Shown here: piece after piece, positions 1-7,393 of the stretch
Layout of the letters: each line of letters starts with the position of its first letter
Position numbering within the stretch: the first letter of the stretch is position 1
DNA from: Cohnella zeiphila
GTDB taxonomy: Bacteria > Bacillota > Bacilli > Paenibacillales > Paenibacillaceae
Reading direction: 5' to 3'
NCBI RefSeq assembly: GCF_014212055.1
Contig: NZ_JACJVO010000016.1
Location: forward strand, 1 to 64,000
DNA: 64,000 nucleotides
Position numbers and translations under genes: made by a program
Notes under the pieces: generated by a model
Database searches by the model: none
What the model was told of the DNA's origin: nothing
The model's input: only the letters and a program-made list of their open reading frames with translations

Positions 1-149
1 ATCAGAGAGCCATATGGCTCATTTCCTTGCTGGTTTGTCTCCCGAAAGCCGAAGCTCCCGATCGACGATTCCAATTACGCTCGATGTTCAGTTTTCAAGG
101 AACAAGGTCTTCCATTTCTGGCCGCCGCCGTTTCAGCAGCGACTTTCAT
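1..149 (-). other. rRNA operon leader with boxA-like element (16S gene off the left edge)
   Basis: Read on the minus strand, this stretch lies downstream of two strong promoters and contains TTGTTCCTTGAAAACTGAACA split as TTGTTCCTTG plus AAAACTGAACA at 85-105, which closely resembles the boxA/leader motif found before and between rRNA genes of Firmicutes. A perfect 14-bp palindrome lies at 7-20. No 16S sequence is reached before the edge. In B. subtilis ygxA lies directly upstream of an rRNA operon, and ygxA is present here at 1256-2149. The identification as an rrn leader is inference from motif, promoters and synteny; an internal spacer is less likely because promoters precede it. Confidence 0.7.
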
Positions 150-179
150 AATATATCACATTCGCCCATCTTCATGCAA
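150..179 (-). promoter_or_regulatory. rrn promoter P2
   Basis: On the minus strand a -35 TTGCAT (174-179) is followed after 18 bases by a -10 TATATT (150-155). It lies about 105 bp downstream of P1 in the same direction, giving the tandem arrangement typical of rRNA operons. Confidence 0.65.
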
Positions 180-255
180 GGACCAATTTGTTACAGTCCT
201 TATATTTCGATTTCGGCGACCGCCATTTCGTTACCTGTTGCGGCGGCGAGAACTA

Positions 256-284
256 ATTTAACACAGAACCCGGGCCCCAGTCAA
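256..284 (-). promoter_or_regulatory. rrn promoter P1
   Basis: On the minus strand a -35 TTGACT (279-284) is separated by exactly 17 bases from a -10 TTAAAT (256-261). It points left towards the boxA-like leader and the rRNA operon presumed off the edge. Tandem vegetative promoters are usual for Firmicute rRNA operons. Confidence 0.65.
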
Positions 285-311
285 CGCTAATTTCGACAAT
301 CCGTTAAAGAA

Positions 312-1121
312 CTAATTTTCAGTCATTTTGTCGCTTCGAAACCCGTCCCATATTCTCACGCCTTCGTTCAGCGTCGCGGCGTAAGCTCGGCCGCCTCCGA
401 TATCCAAATCCGTAATCGGCGTACCCAAACTGAGGGAGAACAGAACCGGACGTCCCCCGACTTCGCCAAGCCGGTACAATCCCCGGTCCGCGCACAAAAA
501 GACCGATCCGTCCGTCGAGATGACGTTGAATAGGAAGAGGCCGGGAAACCGTACCTTCTCAAAGCCGCCCCGCCGATCGCCGAGTGCCAGTTCGCCTTGC
601 TCCGTCACTCCGATCAATCTGGATCGGAATACGCCAAGCCCCGTCACTCTTGCTCCTACGGGCAATTGCGCCCACGTGCAAGCCATTCGGTCGTACATGG
701 CGATGCCCCCGTCCAGAGCCAAAAACAAATATTCGGGCAAGTACAGAAAGTCGTATACGGCGGCCTGCGCGGAAGCTACATTGATCCATCCCCTGCCGGT
801 TCTGCTCCACAATCCGCGAGACGTGGCGACGAACGCCAAGTCCCCCAGCTCCTTGAACTGATAGCAGACAAGCGGTATGTCCAGCGATTGGCCGCCGTCT
901 TCCCCGAGACGGAACAAGCCTTGCGCGGTACAAGCGTAAAGATCCGTCTCTCCTTTTTGCAGCCGGTTGACATGTACGTTCTTTGGCAGCCCCTGCGTAA
1001 GAACGGTCCACTCGCCTTCCGGTCCCATTCGCCAAATTCCTTTGCCGATGGGGGCCGCGATGACCGTCCGATCCTCCTTCACCTTCACGGAAGACCGATG
1101 AAACAACACTTGCTTCGGCAT
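312..1121 (-). CDS. Fur-box-controlled conserved protein of unknown function, beta-propeller-like
   Basis: A 269-residue protein that I do not recognise as a named family. It has no signal peptide or membrane segment. The sequence is built of short repeated beta-rich units with motifs such as GLFRLG, GLWSR, GLYRLG and a WDG ending, which suggests a propeller or sensor-like fold. An upstream in-frame ATG exists at 1154, but ATG 1121 is preferred because AAAGGGGG stands 8-9 bases before it, whereas the upstream ATG would place the start inside the Fur box. The box (1145-1159) suggests iron-repressed expression. Function is otherwise unknown. Confidence 0.7.
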   Translation of the reverse strand: MPKQVLFHRSSVKVKEDRTVIAAPIGKGIWRMGPEGEWTVLTQGLPKNVHVNRLQKGETDLYACTAQGLFRLGEDGGQSLDIPLVCYQFKELGDLAFVATSRGLWSRTGRGWINVASAQAAVYDFLYLPEYLFLALDGGIAMYDRMACTWAQLPVGARVTGLGVFRSRLIGVTEQGELALGDRRGGFEKVRFPGLFLFNVISTDGSVFLCADRGLYRLGEVGGRPVLFSLSLGTPITDLDIGGGRAYAATLNEGVRIWDGFRSDKMTEN

Positions 1122-1144
1122 GAGCGTTCGCCCCCTTTTCACAA

Positions 1145-1159
1145 TGAGAATCATTATCA
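1145..1159 (-). promoter_or_regulatory. Fur box
   Basis: On the minus strand the 15-mer TGATAATGATTCTCA matches the classical 7-1-7 Fur operator TGATAATNATTATCA at all but one position. It ends 24 bases before the ATG at 1121, so a bound repressor would block initiation. A PerR box would read TTATAATTATTATAA and fits less well; a Zur box fits less well too. Confidence 0.75.
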
Positions 1160-1255
1160 GTACTTACAGCTTAAGAAATAATTTGCCTCAAGTCAACAAC
1201 AAAAGCCGATCGCGAGATGCTTCCCCGCGCTCGGCCGATCGTTGGATCTTTCTTC

Positions 1256-2149
1256 TTATTCCGCCCGTTCTATTGCCGACGCGTACCGAAGCTCCAGAAT
1301 TCCCAGACCGATTTCGCGATGGGGCTTGGCAATCTCCCGCAAGTAGCCTTTCTTGGCGAGCTTCTGCAGCAGCAGCGACAAATCGAGCTTCAGCCCCTCA
1401 AGTTCGGGATGATGCATCAGTTCCGATACGGTCCAGCCTTCCGTCCTCGTTCCGATCAGACGAAGCAGCAGCGTACAGGAAGACTTCATTTTGGTAAACA
1501 CGGAAAATTCGCAAGCAAGGATGACCAGCTGCACTCTCTGCTCAACGGTCTCTTGATTCGTCGTCAGTTCCTCGTACAGCTTATAAATACCCGGGTTTAC
1601 GTTCCTCATCTGAACCCATACCGTCAGCTCGGGGTGCATCCCTTCTTCGATCAGGGCGATATGCGCCCAGTGATGCAGGGAGGCCAGAATATGACTGTAA
1701 GCGTCGAGAATTTGCCCGTCCTTCAAATCCTGCTTGGATTGCAGGTACGTCTTGGCAAATTGGGAGAACTCGCAAAGCAGCTTCCGTTCCTTGAGGTTCG
1801 CCCCCCATGTTTCCAAACGTTCCTTCAACGCCCTCAGATAGCCGTCCGAATCGAGCAAAATGTCCCCATGAGCCAGCCATTGCACGAGACCCGGGCTGTC
1901 ATCTCCGGCCAGTGACCGCTCCAGCTGCTCGACGGTCACGCGCAGTACGAGAATTCGCGTCTCGCACCACATCCAGTGCTCGGTCTCCCGGTCGGGCGCC
2001 TGCCTGAATACGGCCAGAACGAGACGATCCATCCCGTCGATCATCGTTTTATAAGAATACGGATTCGCGACCAGGAGCAGGCTGACCAGCCCTTCCTCCC
2101 GGCTGAACAAATCCGTGTAGAACAGTCCGCTGGCGTCCAAACGACTCAC
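1256..2149 (-). CDS. ygxA: YgxA-like nucleotidyltransferase-fold protein
   Basis: About 297 residues, assigned to the YgxA family (nucleotidyltransferase-like protein of unknown role in Bacillus and relatives). Seen in the sequence: an N-terminal beta-rich region carrying IDGMDRLVL, where active nucleotidyltransferases place their metal site, then a long helical middle and a C-terminal region that could be winged-helix-like (residues about 230-290). The GTG at 2149 follows GGGGTGGTG at a suitable distance; the frame is open to an ATG at 2254, but those extra residues look non-coding. The neighbours perR, ygzB and the rrn operon reproduce the B. subtilis gene order. Biochemical function is not established for the family. 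Confidence 0.8.
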   Translation of the reverse strand: MSRLDASGLFYTDLFSREEGLVSLLLVANPYSYKTMIDGMDRLVLAVFRQAPDRETEHWMWCETRILVLRVTVEQLERSLAGDDSPGLVQWLAHGDILLDSDGYLRALKERLETWGANLKERKLLCEFSQFAKTYLQSKQDLKDGQILDAYSHILASLHHWAHIALIEEGMHPELTVWVQMRNVNPGIYKLYEELTTNQETVEQRVQLVILACEFSVFTKMKSSCTLLLRLIGTRTEGWTVSELMHHPELEGLKLDLSLLLQKLAKKGYLREIAKPHREIGLGILELRYASAIERAE

Positions 2150-2320
2150 GGTTGTCACCACCCCGCGCGCAATAAACCGCTTTCGCCGAACGGACGGAGA
2201 AAGTGGCCTGACCGCAAAATGTAGGATATAATGGATTTTGCGAGTGTAATACACATTCTACAGAGCGGCTGCGGTTTCCTGCCGAAGCTGTACGATAATG
2301 ACGGGAGCATGGGATAAAAA

Positions 2321-2701
2321 ATGAAATTCAGAGCCAGCAAAATCTCGACGATGCGCACCTGGGGGCTGCTGTTGGTGTTCGGCGGCATGGGACTGATGGT
2401 GCTCGGAACGAGCGGCATTATTCTGTTCGGACAGATCGGCAAGATCATCGCCGCCATCTTCATGGTGTTCGGGCTGCTGACCTGCGCCGCCAGCATGATC
2501 ATCTACTTCTGGGTCGGGATGCTGTCGACGAGCGCCCCGGTCATCGAATGCCCGGAGTGCGGCAAACGGACGAAGATGCTCGGCAAGACGGATCGCTGCA
2601 TGTACTGCCATACGATTCTGACCTGGGACCCGGACGAGGCGAGAGAAGGCGTATCGGCCACGGCAGCCAAGCGCAAGGACAAATCGCTGTCTCACTCGTG
2701 A
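2321..2701 (+). CDS. ygzB: UPF0295 membrane protein YgzB
   Basis: A 126-residue protein with two hydrophobic segments (about residues 14-35 and 41-65) followed by a cytoplasmic zinc-ribbon-like tail with CPECGKRTK and CMYCH, giving two CxxC pairs. The motif YFWVGMLST between the second membrane segment and the first cysteine pair is characteristic of UPF0295/YgzB. The family function is unknown. It is transcribed away from ygxA and is one of very few plus-strand genes in the chromosomal part. A strong hairpin at 2743-2782 ends the unit. Membership is firm; any role near PerR is only suggested by conserved neighbourhood. Confidence 0.88.
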   Translation: MKFRASKISTMRTWGLLLVFGGMGLMVLGTSGIILFGQIGKIIAAIFMVFGLLTCAASMIIYFWVGMLSTSAPVIECPECGKRTKMLGKTDRCMYCHTILTWDPDEAREGVSATAAKRKDKSLSHS

Positions 2702-2742
2702 AATCCCCCAAAAAGTGACACGATTCTTCGTAACCGGCATGA

Positions 2743-2782
2743 AAAAGGCGCAGCCTGCGGAATTCCGCAGGCTGCGCCTTTT
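2743..2782. terminator. Bidirectional terminator
   Basis: A perfect 18-bp inverted repeat around a 4-base loop (AATT) begins with AAAA and ends with TTTT, so it can stop ygzB transcription from the left and GH18 transcription from the right. It ends four bases before the GH18 stop codon region at 2787. Confidence 0.9.
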
Positions 2783-2786
2783 CTCG

Positions 2787-4529
2787 TTAAGGATGGGATT
2801 GCAATGTCTGGTCCAAAGCGCCCCAAATATCGGAAGTCTCGAAGCCGCGCCGCCAAGTGCCGGCACCGGCCAAATCGTACTTTTTCACCAGCTCGGCCCT
2901 CTCCCGAATAGAGGTAGCGTCTTCGATCCATATTTTGTAGGTCGCGTTGTTTTCCTTGAATTCCACGTAGTGCTGCCCGGTATCCTGCGACAGCTTCGGG
3001 GTCAGGTTTTTCTCCTTGATCAGCTTCTGCACCGCGGTCATGCTCATCGTTTTGGAGGAGACGTCGACGCCGCCTTTGGCGTTCGGCTTCTCGGTCCACT
3101 CCCTGGTATACAGCGGCATCCCGAGAATCAGCTTGTTCTTCGGCACGTTGTCTTCCGTAAGCAAGGTTTTGATGGAGCTCTCGGTCCAGGACAGCGATGC
3201 GACCGAGCCAGCCACCGGGCTGGCCGCCCAATGCTCGTCGTAAGCCATCAGCATCATATAATCGACGACGGGAGCCAGCCGGCCGCGGTCCAGATAGAGC
3301 GACCACATCTCGCTGTTGGACTTGGGCGTGACGTCGATGGAGACGACCAGGTTCTGCTCGTGCGCCAGAGGCGTCAATTCGCGGACGAATTGGATCAGAT
3401 TGTCCTTGTCCGCCGTCTCGACGTTCTCGAAGTCGAGGTTGATGCCCTGGAGGCGAAACGACTTGGCGTAGGCAAGCATCTGCTGGATCATCTTGAAGCG
3501 AGTGTCGTAATTCGCCAGCGCCGTATGCGTTCTTGAAGGCTCGAACCCGTTGCTGAATACGCCCCAAACCTGCATGCCGTTCTTGTTCGCCCAGGAGGTA
3601 TAGGACAAATCCGCCATGCTATGGAATTGGCCGGTCCCGTCCTGAAGCTCGAACCAGGTCGGCGCCACGACGTTGACCCCGGTAAGCTCCCCGATCTTGG
3701 ATGTATCGGGATTCGCGGAGTATACCGCCTCCCAGGTCAGGTTGATCTTGCGGCCGGTCAGCTTCCAAGAGACGAAGGGCTCGTCCGCCGTGGTGGCGGG
3801 AATCTGCTCCACGCCGTCCAGAATCAGATCCGACTTCGCCATATAACCGATGTCGCCATCGGCGGTCTGCGCCTTGTACCAACCGTCCTCCTCGCCCCAA
3901 ATGACCACTTCGGCGTCGGGAGCCACGTCTTGGACGATCGGATCGTGCTTGCTGGGGCCGGAGCGCAACGGTTCCGTTTTCCCGCCGGCGGCCTCTCCGG
4001 GCACTTTCGCTTTCTGCAGCATATCTTTGGGCTGATGCAGCGTCACGATACCGGTATCCTTCCCGATATCGGCCTGGATACCGTACAGCTGCGTAAGCGG
4101 CGCCAGCGGCAAGAACAGATCGCCCGACTCCGACTTCTTGGCCGCGAAGCTCAGCTCGAACGGCTTGCGGTTCAGCGTCGCGTCCAGCTCGCCGGTCTTG
4201 AAATGCAGCACCTTGGATTCGGTAGTCAGAATGATCGATTCCGACTGGGCCTCATACCGAACGCCGTCGCCCAGCAGCTTCTGCGCGATCTCGATCGGGA
4301 TCAGCAGCCCGTCTCCGTCGCCGAGAGCGGACGTCTTGCTCCACTCTCCGTCCAGCATGATCGGGTGCGGCTCGGACCGGTATTCCGGCGTAACGTGCGA
4401 TGTATTCGGCCTTTCCTGGCCCCACCATAAATAAACGAATGCGGCAGAGCATATAAACAAGAGCAAAAAAATAAAGATCGGTCCCTTTCGCCTCCGGGGA
4501 CGGGGGCGGTGTCGACCGGTCATCAACAT
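2787..4529 (-). CDS. Membrane-anchored GH18 glycoside hydrolase with stalk and SH3 domains
   Basis: About 580 residues. In order: a basic N terminus and one membrane anchor (about 15-37); a copper-amine-oxidase-N-like stalk region (about 65-165); a small SH3-like domain (about 205-240, with EEDGWYKAQ and GYMAKSDL); and a GH18 TIM barrel (about 260-575). The barrel carries GINLDFENV near residue 367, where the final E is the family's catalytic acid; the shortened motif is typical of the spore/cell-wall GH18 group acting on peptidoglycan or N-acetylglucosamine chains. ATG 4529 is favoured over TTG 4538 for ribosome-site spacing. It sits between perR and ygzB, interrupting an otherwise conserved neighbourhood. 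The wall target is inferred. Confidence 0.85.
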   Translation of the reverse strand: MLMTGRHRPRPRRRKGPIFIFLLLFICSAAFVYLWWGQERPNTSHVTPEYRSEPHPIMLDGEWSKTSALGDGDGLLIPIEIAQKLLGDGVRYEAQSESIILTTESKVLHFKTGELDATLNRKPFELSFAAKKSESGDLFLPLAPLTQLYGIQADIGKDTGIVTLHQPKDMLQKAKVPGEAAGGKTEPLRSGPSKHDPIVQDVAPDAEVVIWGEEDGWYKAQTADGDIGYMAKSDLILDGVEQIPATTADEPFVSWKLTGRKINLTWEAVYSANPDTSKIGELTGVNVVAPTWFELQDGTGQFHSMADLSYTSWANKNGMQVWGVFSNGFEPSRTHTALANYDTRFKMIQQMLAYAKSFRLQGINLDFENVETADKDNLIQFVRELTPLAHEQNLVVSIDVTPKSNSEMWSLYLDRGRLAPVVDYMMLMAYDEHWAASPVAGSVASLSWTESSIKTLLTEDNVPKNKLILGMPLYTREWTEKPNAKGGVDVSSKTMSMTAVQKLIKEKNLTPKLSQDTGQHYVEFKENNATYKIWIEDATSIRERAELVKKYDLAGAGTWRRGFETSDIWGALDQTLQSHP

Positions 4530-4592
4530 CGTGTCCAATGCCTCACTCTCCCACTGACAGGTCTAATAGACTGGACGACAAACGGACCGTAT

Positions 4593-4665
4593 CGGTTGCA
4601 AGAGAACCCCGCAAAGCGGGGATTAGGTTCGAAGCTTACTCAGGTACTTTGCGGGAAACCGGAAC
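4593..4665. repeat. Dispersed intergenic repeat, copy A
   Basis: A 73-bp element nearly identical over most of its length to 7259-7333. Shared blocks include AACCCC, CAAAGCGGGG, TTCGAAGCTTAC and CAGGTACTTTGC. It can fold: CCCGCAAAG at one end pairs with CTTTGCGGG, and GCTTCGAA lies inside. It lies between the GH18 start and the perR end. It resembles small REP-like repeats; an RNA function cannot be excluded. Confidence 0.7.
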
Positions 4666-4733
4666 AAATCGATTCTTTATCGGCAAGCAAAAACGCGCGT
4701 AGGGGTTAGCCTGGCGCGCGTCTATCTCCGAAT

Positions 4734-5165
4734 CTATGAGCGCAAAGCGGCGCAGGTCGGACAGATTCCGTAAACTTCCATCCGGTGGCCATGCACAAGA
4801 AAGCCCGTACTGCGGGCCGCCGCCTCTTCCACATCCCGAACCGGCTCGTGGTCGAAGTCGACCATCTTGCCGCATCGGGTGCAAATCGCGTGGTAATGAT
4901 CCGACAAATCGGCATCGAAACGGCTGGAATCGTCTCCGTACGTCAGCTCGCGAACAAGCCCGGCATCCACGAACAGCTTCAAGTTGTTGTAGACGGTCGC
5001 CACGCTTAAGCTGGGGTATTGAGGAGAGATGGCCCGGAAAATATCGTCGGCGGTCGGATGCTCCCGCGATTCCATCAAAAACTGCAAAATGGCGTATCGC
5101 TGAGGCGTCATCCGGACTCCTCCGGACTTGAGCTGGTCCACGGCCTGATGAACCCGGGTATCCAT
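4734..5165 (-). CDS. perR: Peroxide-responsive repressor PerR
   Basis: A 143-residue Fur-family metalloregulator with an N-terminal winged helix (TPQRYAIL and SVATVYNNL) and a C-terminal metal-binding dimerisation domain. The residues of the regulatory site known from B. subtilis PerR (H37, D85, H91, H93, D104) are matched here by H36, D84, H90, H92 and D103, and the structural zinc site by C95, C98, C135 and C138. The aspartate at position 103 distinguishes PerR from Fur. GTG 5174 is possible, but ATG 5165 has better spacing from AAAGG and matches the family length. Its own promoter lies at 5198-5227. In the family, iron-catalysed histidine oxidation by H2O2 releases DNA. Confidence 0.95.
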   Translation of the reverse strand: MDTRVHQAVDQLKSGGVRMTPQRYAILQFLMESREHPTADDIFRAISPQYPSLSVATVYNNLKLFVDAGLVRELTYGDDSSRFDADLSDHYHAICTRCGKMVDFDHEPVRDVEEAAARSTGFLVHGHRMEVYGICPTCAALRS

Positions 5166-5197
5166 GCTCTTCACAGCCTTTCGTAGAAGTTAGCCTC

Positions 5198-5227
5198 ATT
5201 GTACTTGTTCGTTTTCAGAATTGTCAA
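5198..5227 (-). promoter_or_regulatory. perR promoter
   Basis: Minus-strand TTGACA (5222-5227), an 18-base spacer and TACAAT (5198-5203), 33 bases before the ATG at 5165. I see no clear Per box overlapping it. Confidence 0.65.
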
Positions 5228-5276
5228 TGGAAGATGGCCCCGCGGCAGCGGGCAAGAAAGCCCGCGAAACCCCGGA

Positions 5277-5915
5277 TCAGTCTTGCTTGCCCGATCTTCC
5301 GCGCCTCTCCCAGAGCCAGACGACGGCCCCGATCACCAGCAGGACGATCGCTCCGGTCATGGAGCCGGAGGAGTGAAGCAGCCAGCGGGTCCACTCGGTG
5401 TTGGCGGTGGAGAACAGGGCCAAGCCGCCGGCGGCGAGCAGAATGATGCCGACGATCGGAACCTGCTGCTGCCCGCCGCTCGCGGGCTGCTGGCCGTTCC
5501 AGCCGGCCGCCGGCGGGTAACCGGCCGCGTGACGTTCATTGACGGCGTCGGTCTTCTGCAGCACGTCGAAGACGTTATACGCATAAAGAATGGGAATGAG
5601 AAGGCTGAGCATCACGATGATCAGCACGCTTCCCTGGGGCCCGTTCTGGGCGAAAAACACGATGCCGCAAATGTCCATCGCGAGCAACAGCATGAACACG
5701 ACGCCCCGGGACATCATTCCCAAATACATATGCCCGGTTCCGGGAAAGCAGAACGCGAGCAGGACCGCCAGCCATTTCAGCTTCTTGGCCCGGCCTCCCT
5801 CCGGAGGATACCCCGGGGGAGGGTATACGATCGGGGGAGGCATCATGCCCCCCGGTCCCTCGTTCGCCGAATACGGATCCGGAGGCGGCGTTCTTTGGTT
5901 TTCGTTCGAGTCCAT
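5277..5915 (-). CDS. Multi-pass membrane protein with proline-rich N terminus
   Basis: About 212 residues of unknown function. A cytoplasmic-looking N terminus rich in proline and glycine (PPPIVYPPPGYPPEGG) precedes a hydrophobic core with about three membrane segments between residues 45 and 115, resembling a TM2-type fold (FCFPGTGHMYLG). A glycine/glutamine linker follows, then two more membrane segments near the C terminus and a basic tail. GGAAGGAG lies 10 bases before the ATG used. It is separated from perR and mgtC by short gaps and may be transcribed alone. Confidence 0.75.
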   Translation of the reverse strand: MDSNENQRTPPPDPYSANEGPGGMMPPPIVYPPPGYPPEGGRAKKLKWLAVLLAFCFPGTGHMYLGMMSRGVVFMLLLAMDICGIVFFAQNGPQGSVLIIVMLSLLIPILYAYNVFDVLQKTDAVNERHAAGYPPAAGWNGQQPASGGQQQVPIVGIILLAAGGLALFSTANTEWTRWLLHSSGSMTGAIVLLVIGAVVWLWERRGRSGKQD

Positions 5916-5955
5916 GGTCATCCCGCTCCTTCCCTGCCGGACGTTATTTCGCCCG

Positions 5956-6657
5956 TTAATCCGTCGATACGGAGGATACCCCCGTCAATCTGCCGATTTG
6001 GTCCGCCAGCGGCAGAATCAGCTCCGCATGAGGCAGCCTTACGCTCATCCTCAACCGTTCCCGCGTCGCGATGCCGTCGCCGGCCGCGACTTCGTCGAAT
6101 TGAACCCGCAGCAGCTTCGCTTCCTTCTGCCGGAAGATGGTCTCGATCTGCTCGGTCGAGACGAGAGCGCGATCCATCAGGATCGTAAATTGGTGTTCCT
6201 TGAACTGATTGACGTAACGCTTCTCGACGATGTTGAGGCCCCAGAGCACGAACAGCGCGAGAAGCACGGCGACCGCCGCGGGGAAATAAAATCCGGCGCC
6301 GACCGCCAGGCCGATCGCCATCACAACCCAAAGGGAAGCGGCCGTCGTAAGCCCCGTGATCGACTTGCCGGTGAACATGATCGTTCCCGCTCCGAGAAAA
6401 CCGATTCCGGTAATGGCCTGCGCGGCCAGACGGGCAGGATCGCGGTTCACGTTCGGTTGCCCGATAAAATCGGTAAAGCCATAAATGGATAATATCATAA
6501 TCAGGCAAGATCCCATGCATACGAGCGTATGCGTTCTCAGACCGGCCGCATGATTTTTGCGCTCCCGCTCGTAGCCGATCAATCCGCCCAAGAGGACGGA
6601 CAGCAGCAGCCGGAACGCAAGATGCCAGTCATCGATGATCCACGGATTAACCCCCAT
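5956..6657 (-). CDS. MgtC/SapB family membrane protein
   Basis: A 233-residue protein with the MgtC signature: FRLLLSVLLGGLIGYERE near the N terminus, then LRTHTLVCMGS, and ITGIGFLGAGTI followed by ITGLTTAASLW, spread over about four or five membrane segments in residues 10-145. A soluble C-terminal domain of about 80 residues has an ACT-like pattern. Family members modulate Mg2+ limitation responses and F1Fo ATP synthase in pathogens; in Firmicutes the role is usually unknown. I see no riboswitch upstream. The family call is firm; the transported ion is not established. Confidence 0.88.
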   Translation of the reverse strand: MGVNPWIIDDWHLAFRLLLSVLLGGLIGYERERKNHAAGLRTHTLVCMGSCLIMILSIYGFTDFIGQPNVNRDPARLAAQAITGIGFLGAGTIMFTGKSITGLTTAASLWVVMAIGLAVGAGFYFPAAVAVLLALFVLWGLNIVEKRYVNQFKEHQFTILMDRALVSTEQIETIFRQKEAKLLRVQFDEVAAGDGIATRERLRMSVRLPHAELILPLADQIGRLTGVSSVSTD

Positions 6658-6738
6658 GTCGACATCCCGTCTCCTTCGCCCATTCTATCATGATGCCGAT
6701 TTGCCGCTCAACCGCTTTGCGTCGGGTTCGCCTTCCGA

Positions 6739-7221
6739 CTAGGGTCGGGGAGGCGCGCTTCTTCCGCTTCTTCGCCGGAGCTTGACCATGAAGATGTCCT
6801 CCCGCGGCTTGAAGGTCTCGACGCAGCGGAACCCGCTCTTCTCATACAGAGATATCGCCGGCAGATTGCGGGCTTCGGCGGTCACTTCCCAGCAGCGGGC
6901 TTCCGGATACTCGTCGAACAGGGCCGCGATGAGCCGGCTGGCGATTCCTTCGCGGAAATGATTCGGGTGCACCATCAGCCGCGCAATCGTGAACGCGTCT
7001 CCGTCCCGCTCTACCGATACGGCTCCCGCCAAGTCCCCATCCTTGTCCTGGCAGCCCCAGTAAGTCAGCTCGCTCTCCTGAATCTCCCCGATCGTCTCGA
7101 GCAGGGGAGGCAGATCGGCCACGCCGATCCGCTGCGCTTCCACCCGATAAGACGCATGCTGCAAGCTCCATAATTGCTCCGCCGTATCTCGAAGCCGATG
7201 TTCCAGGCGCATGACTTTCAT
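6739..7221 (-). CDS. GNAT family N-acetyltransferase
   Basis: A 160-residue GNAT-fold enzyme that would use acetyl-CoA. The acetyl-CoA-binding loop HFREGIASRL (around residue 100) follows the strand FTIARLMV, and motif B appears as NLPAISLYEKSGF, a common GNAT ending. The frame stays open to 7389, but that extension would run through the intergenic repeat at 7259-7333; ATG 7221, preceded by AAGGGAGG, is the credible start. The acceptor substrate is not evident. It is separated from gatB by the repeat and may be a single-gene unit. Confidence 0.85.
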   Translation of the reverse strand: MKVMRLEHRLRDTAEQLWSLQHASYRVEAQRIGVADLPPLLETIGEIQESELTYWGCQDKDGDLAGAVSVERDGDAFTIARLMVHPNHFREGIASRLIAALFDEYPEARCWEVTAEARNLPAISLYEKSGFRCVETFKPREDIFMVKLRRRSGRSAPPRP

Positions 7222-7258
7222 CCTCGGTCCCTCCCTTTTGGACGAATAGACGATCATC

Positions 7259-7333
7259 CAGCCGCAAGATAACCCCTCAAAGCGGGGCTTCGCTTCGAAG
7301 CTTACCCAGGTACTTTGCAGGGACCCCGGGAAC
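7259..7333. repeat. Dispersed intergenic repeat, copy B
   Basis: A 75-bp element that aligns with 4593-4665 over its full length with only scattered substitutions. It lies between the end of gatB and the start of the acetyltransferase gene. Copy B keeps the GCTTCGAAGC palindrome and a stem of AAAGCGGGG with the facing CCC...CTTTG region, though pairing is less perfect than in copy A. Confidence 0.7.
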
Positions 7334-7393
7334 TTAATCTTCCTTAGAAAAAACGGCATTCCCCCGTCGGTGGATTGCCGCTTGTCCATGGTG

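Noticed and set aside
27..290. 87-codon plus-strand frame at the left edge
   Set aside because: It runs through the rrn promoters and boxA-like leader and has no ribosome site.
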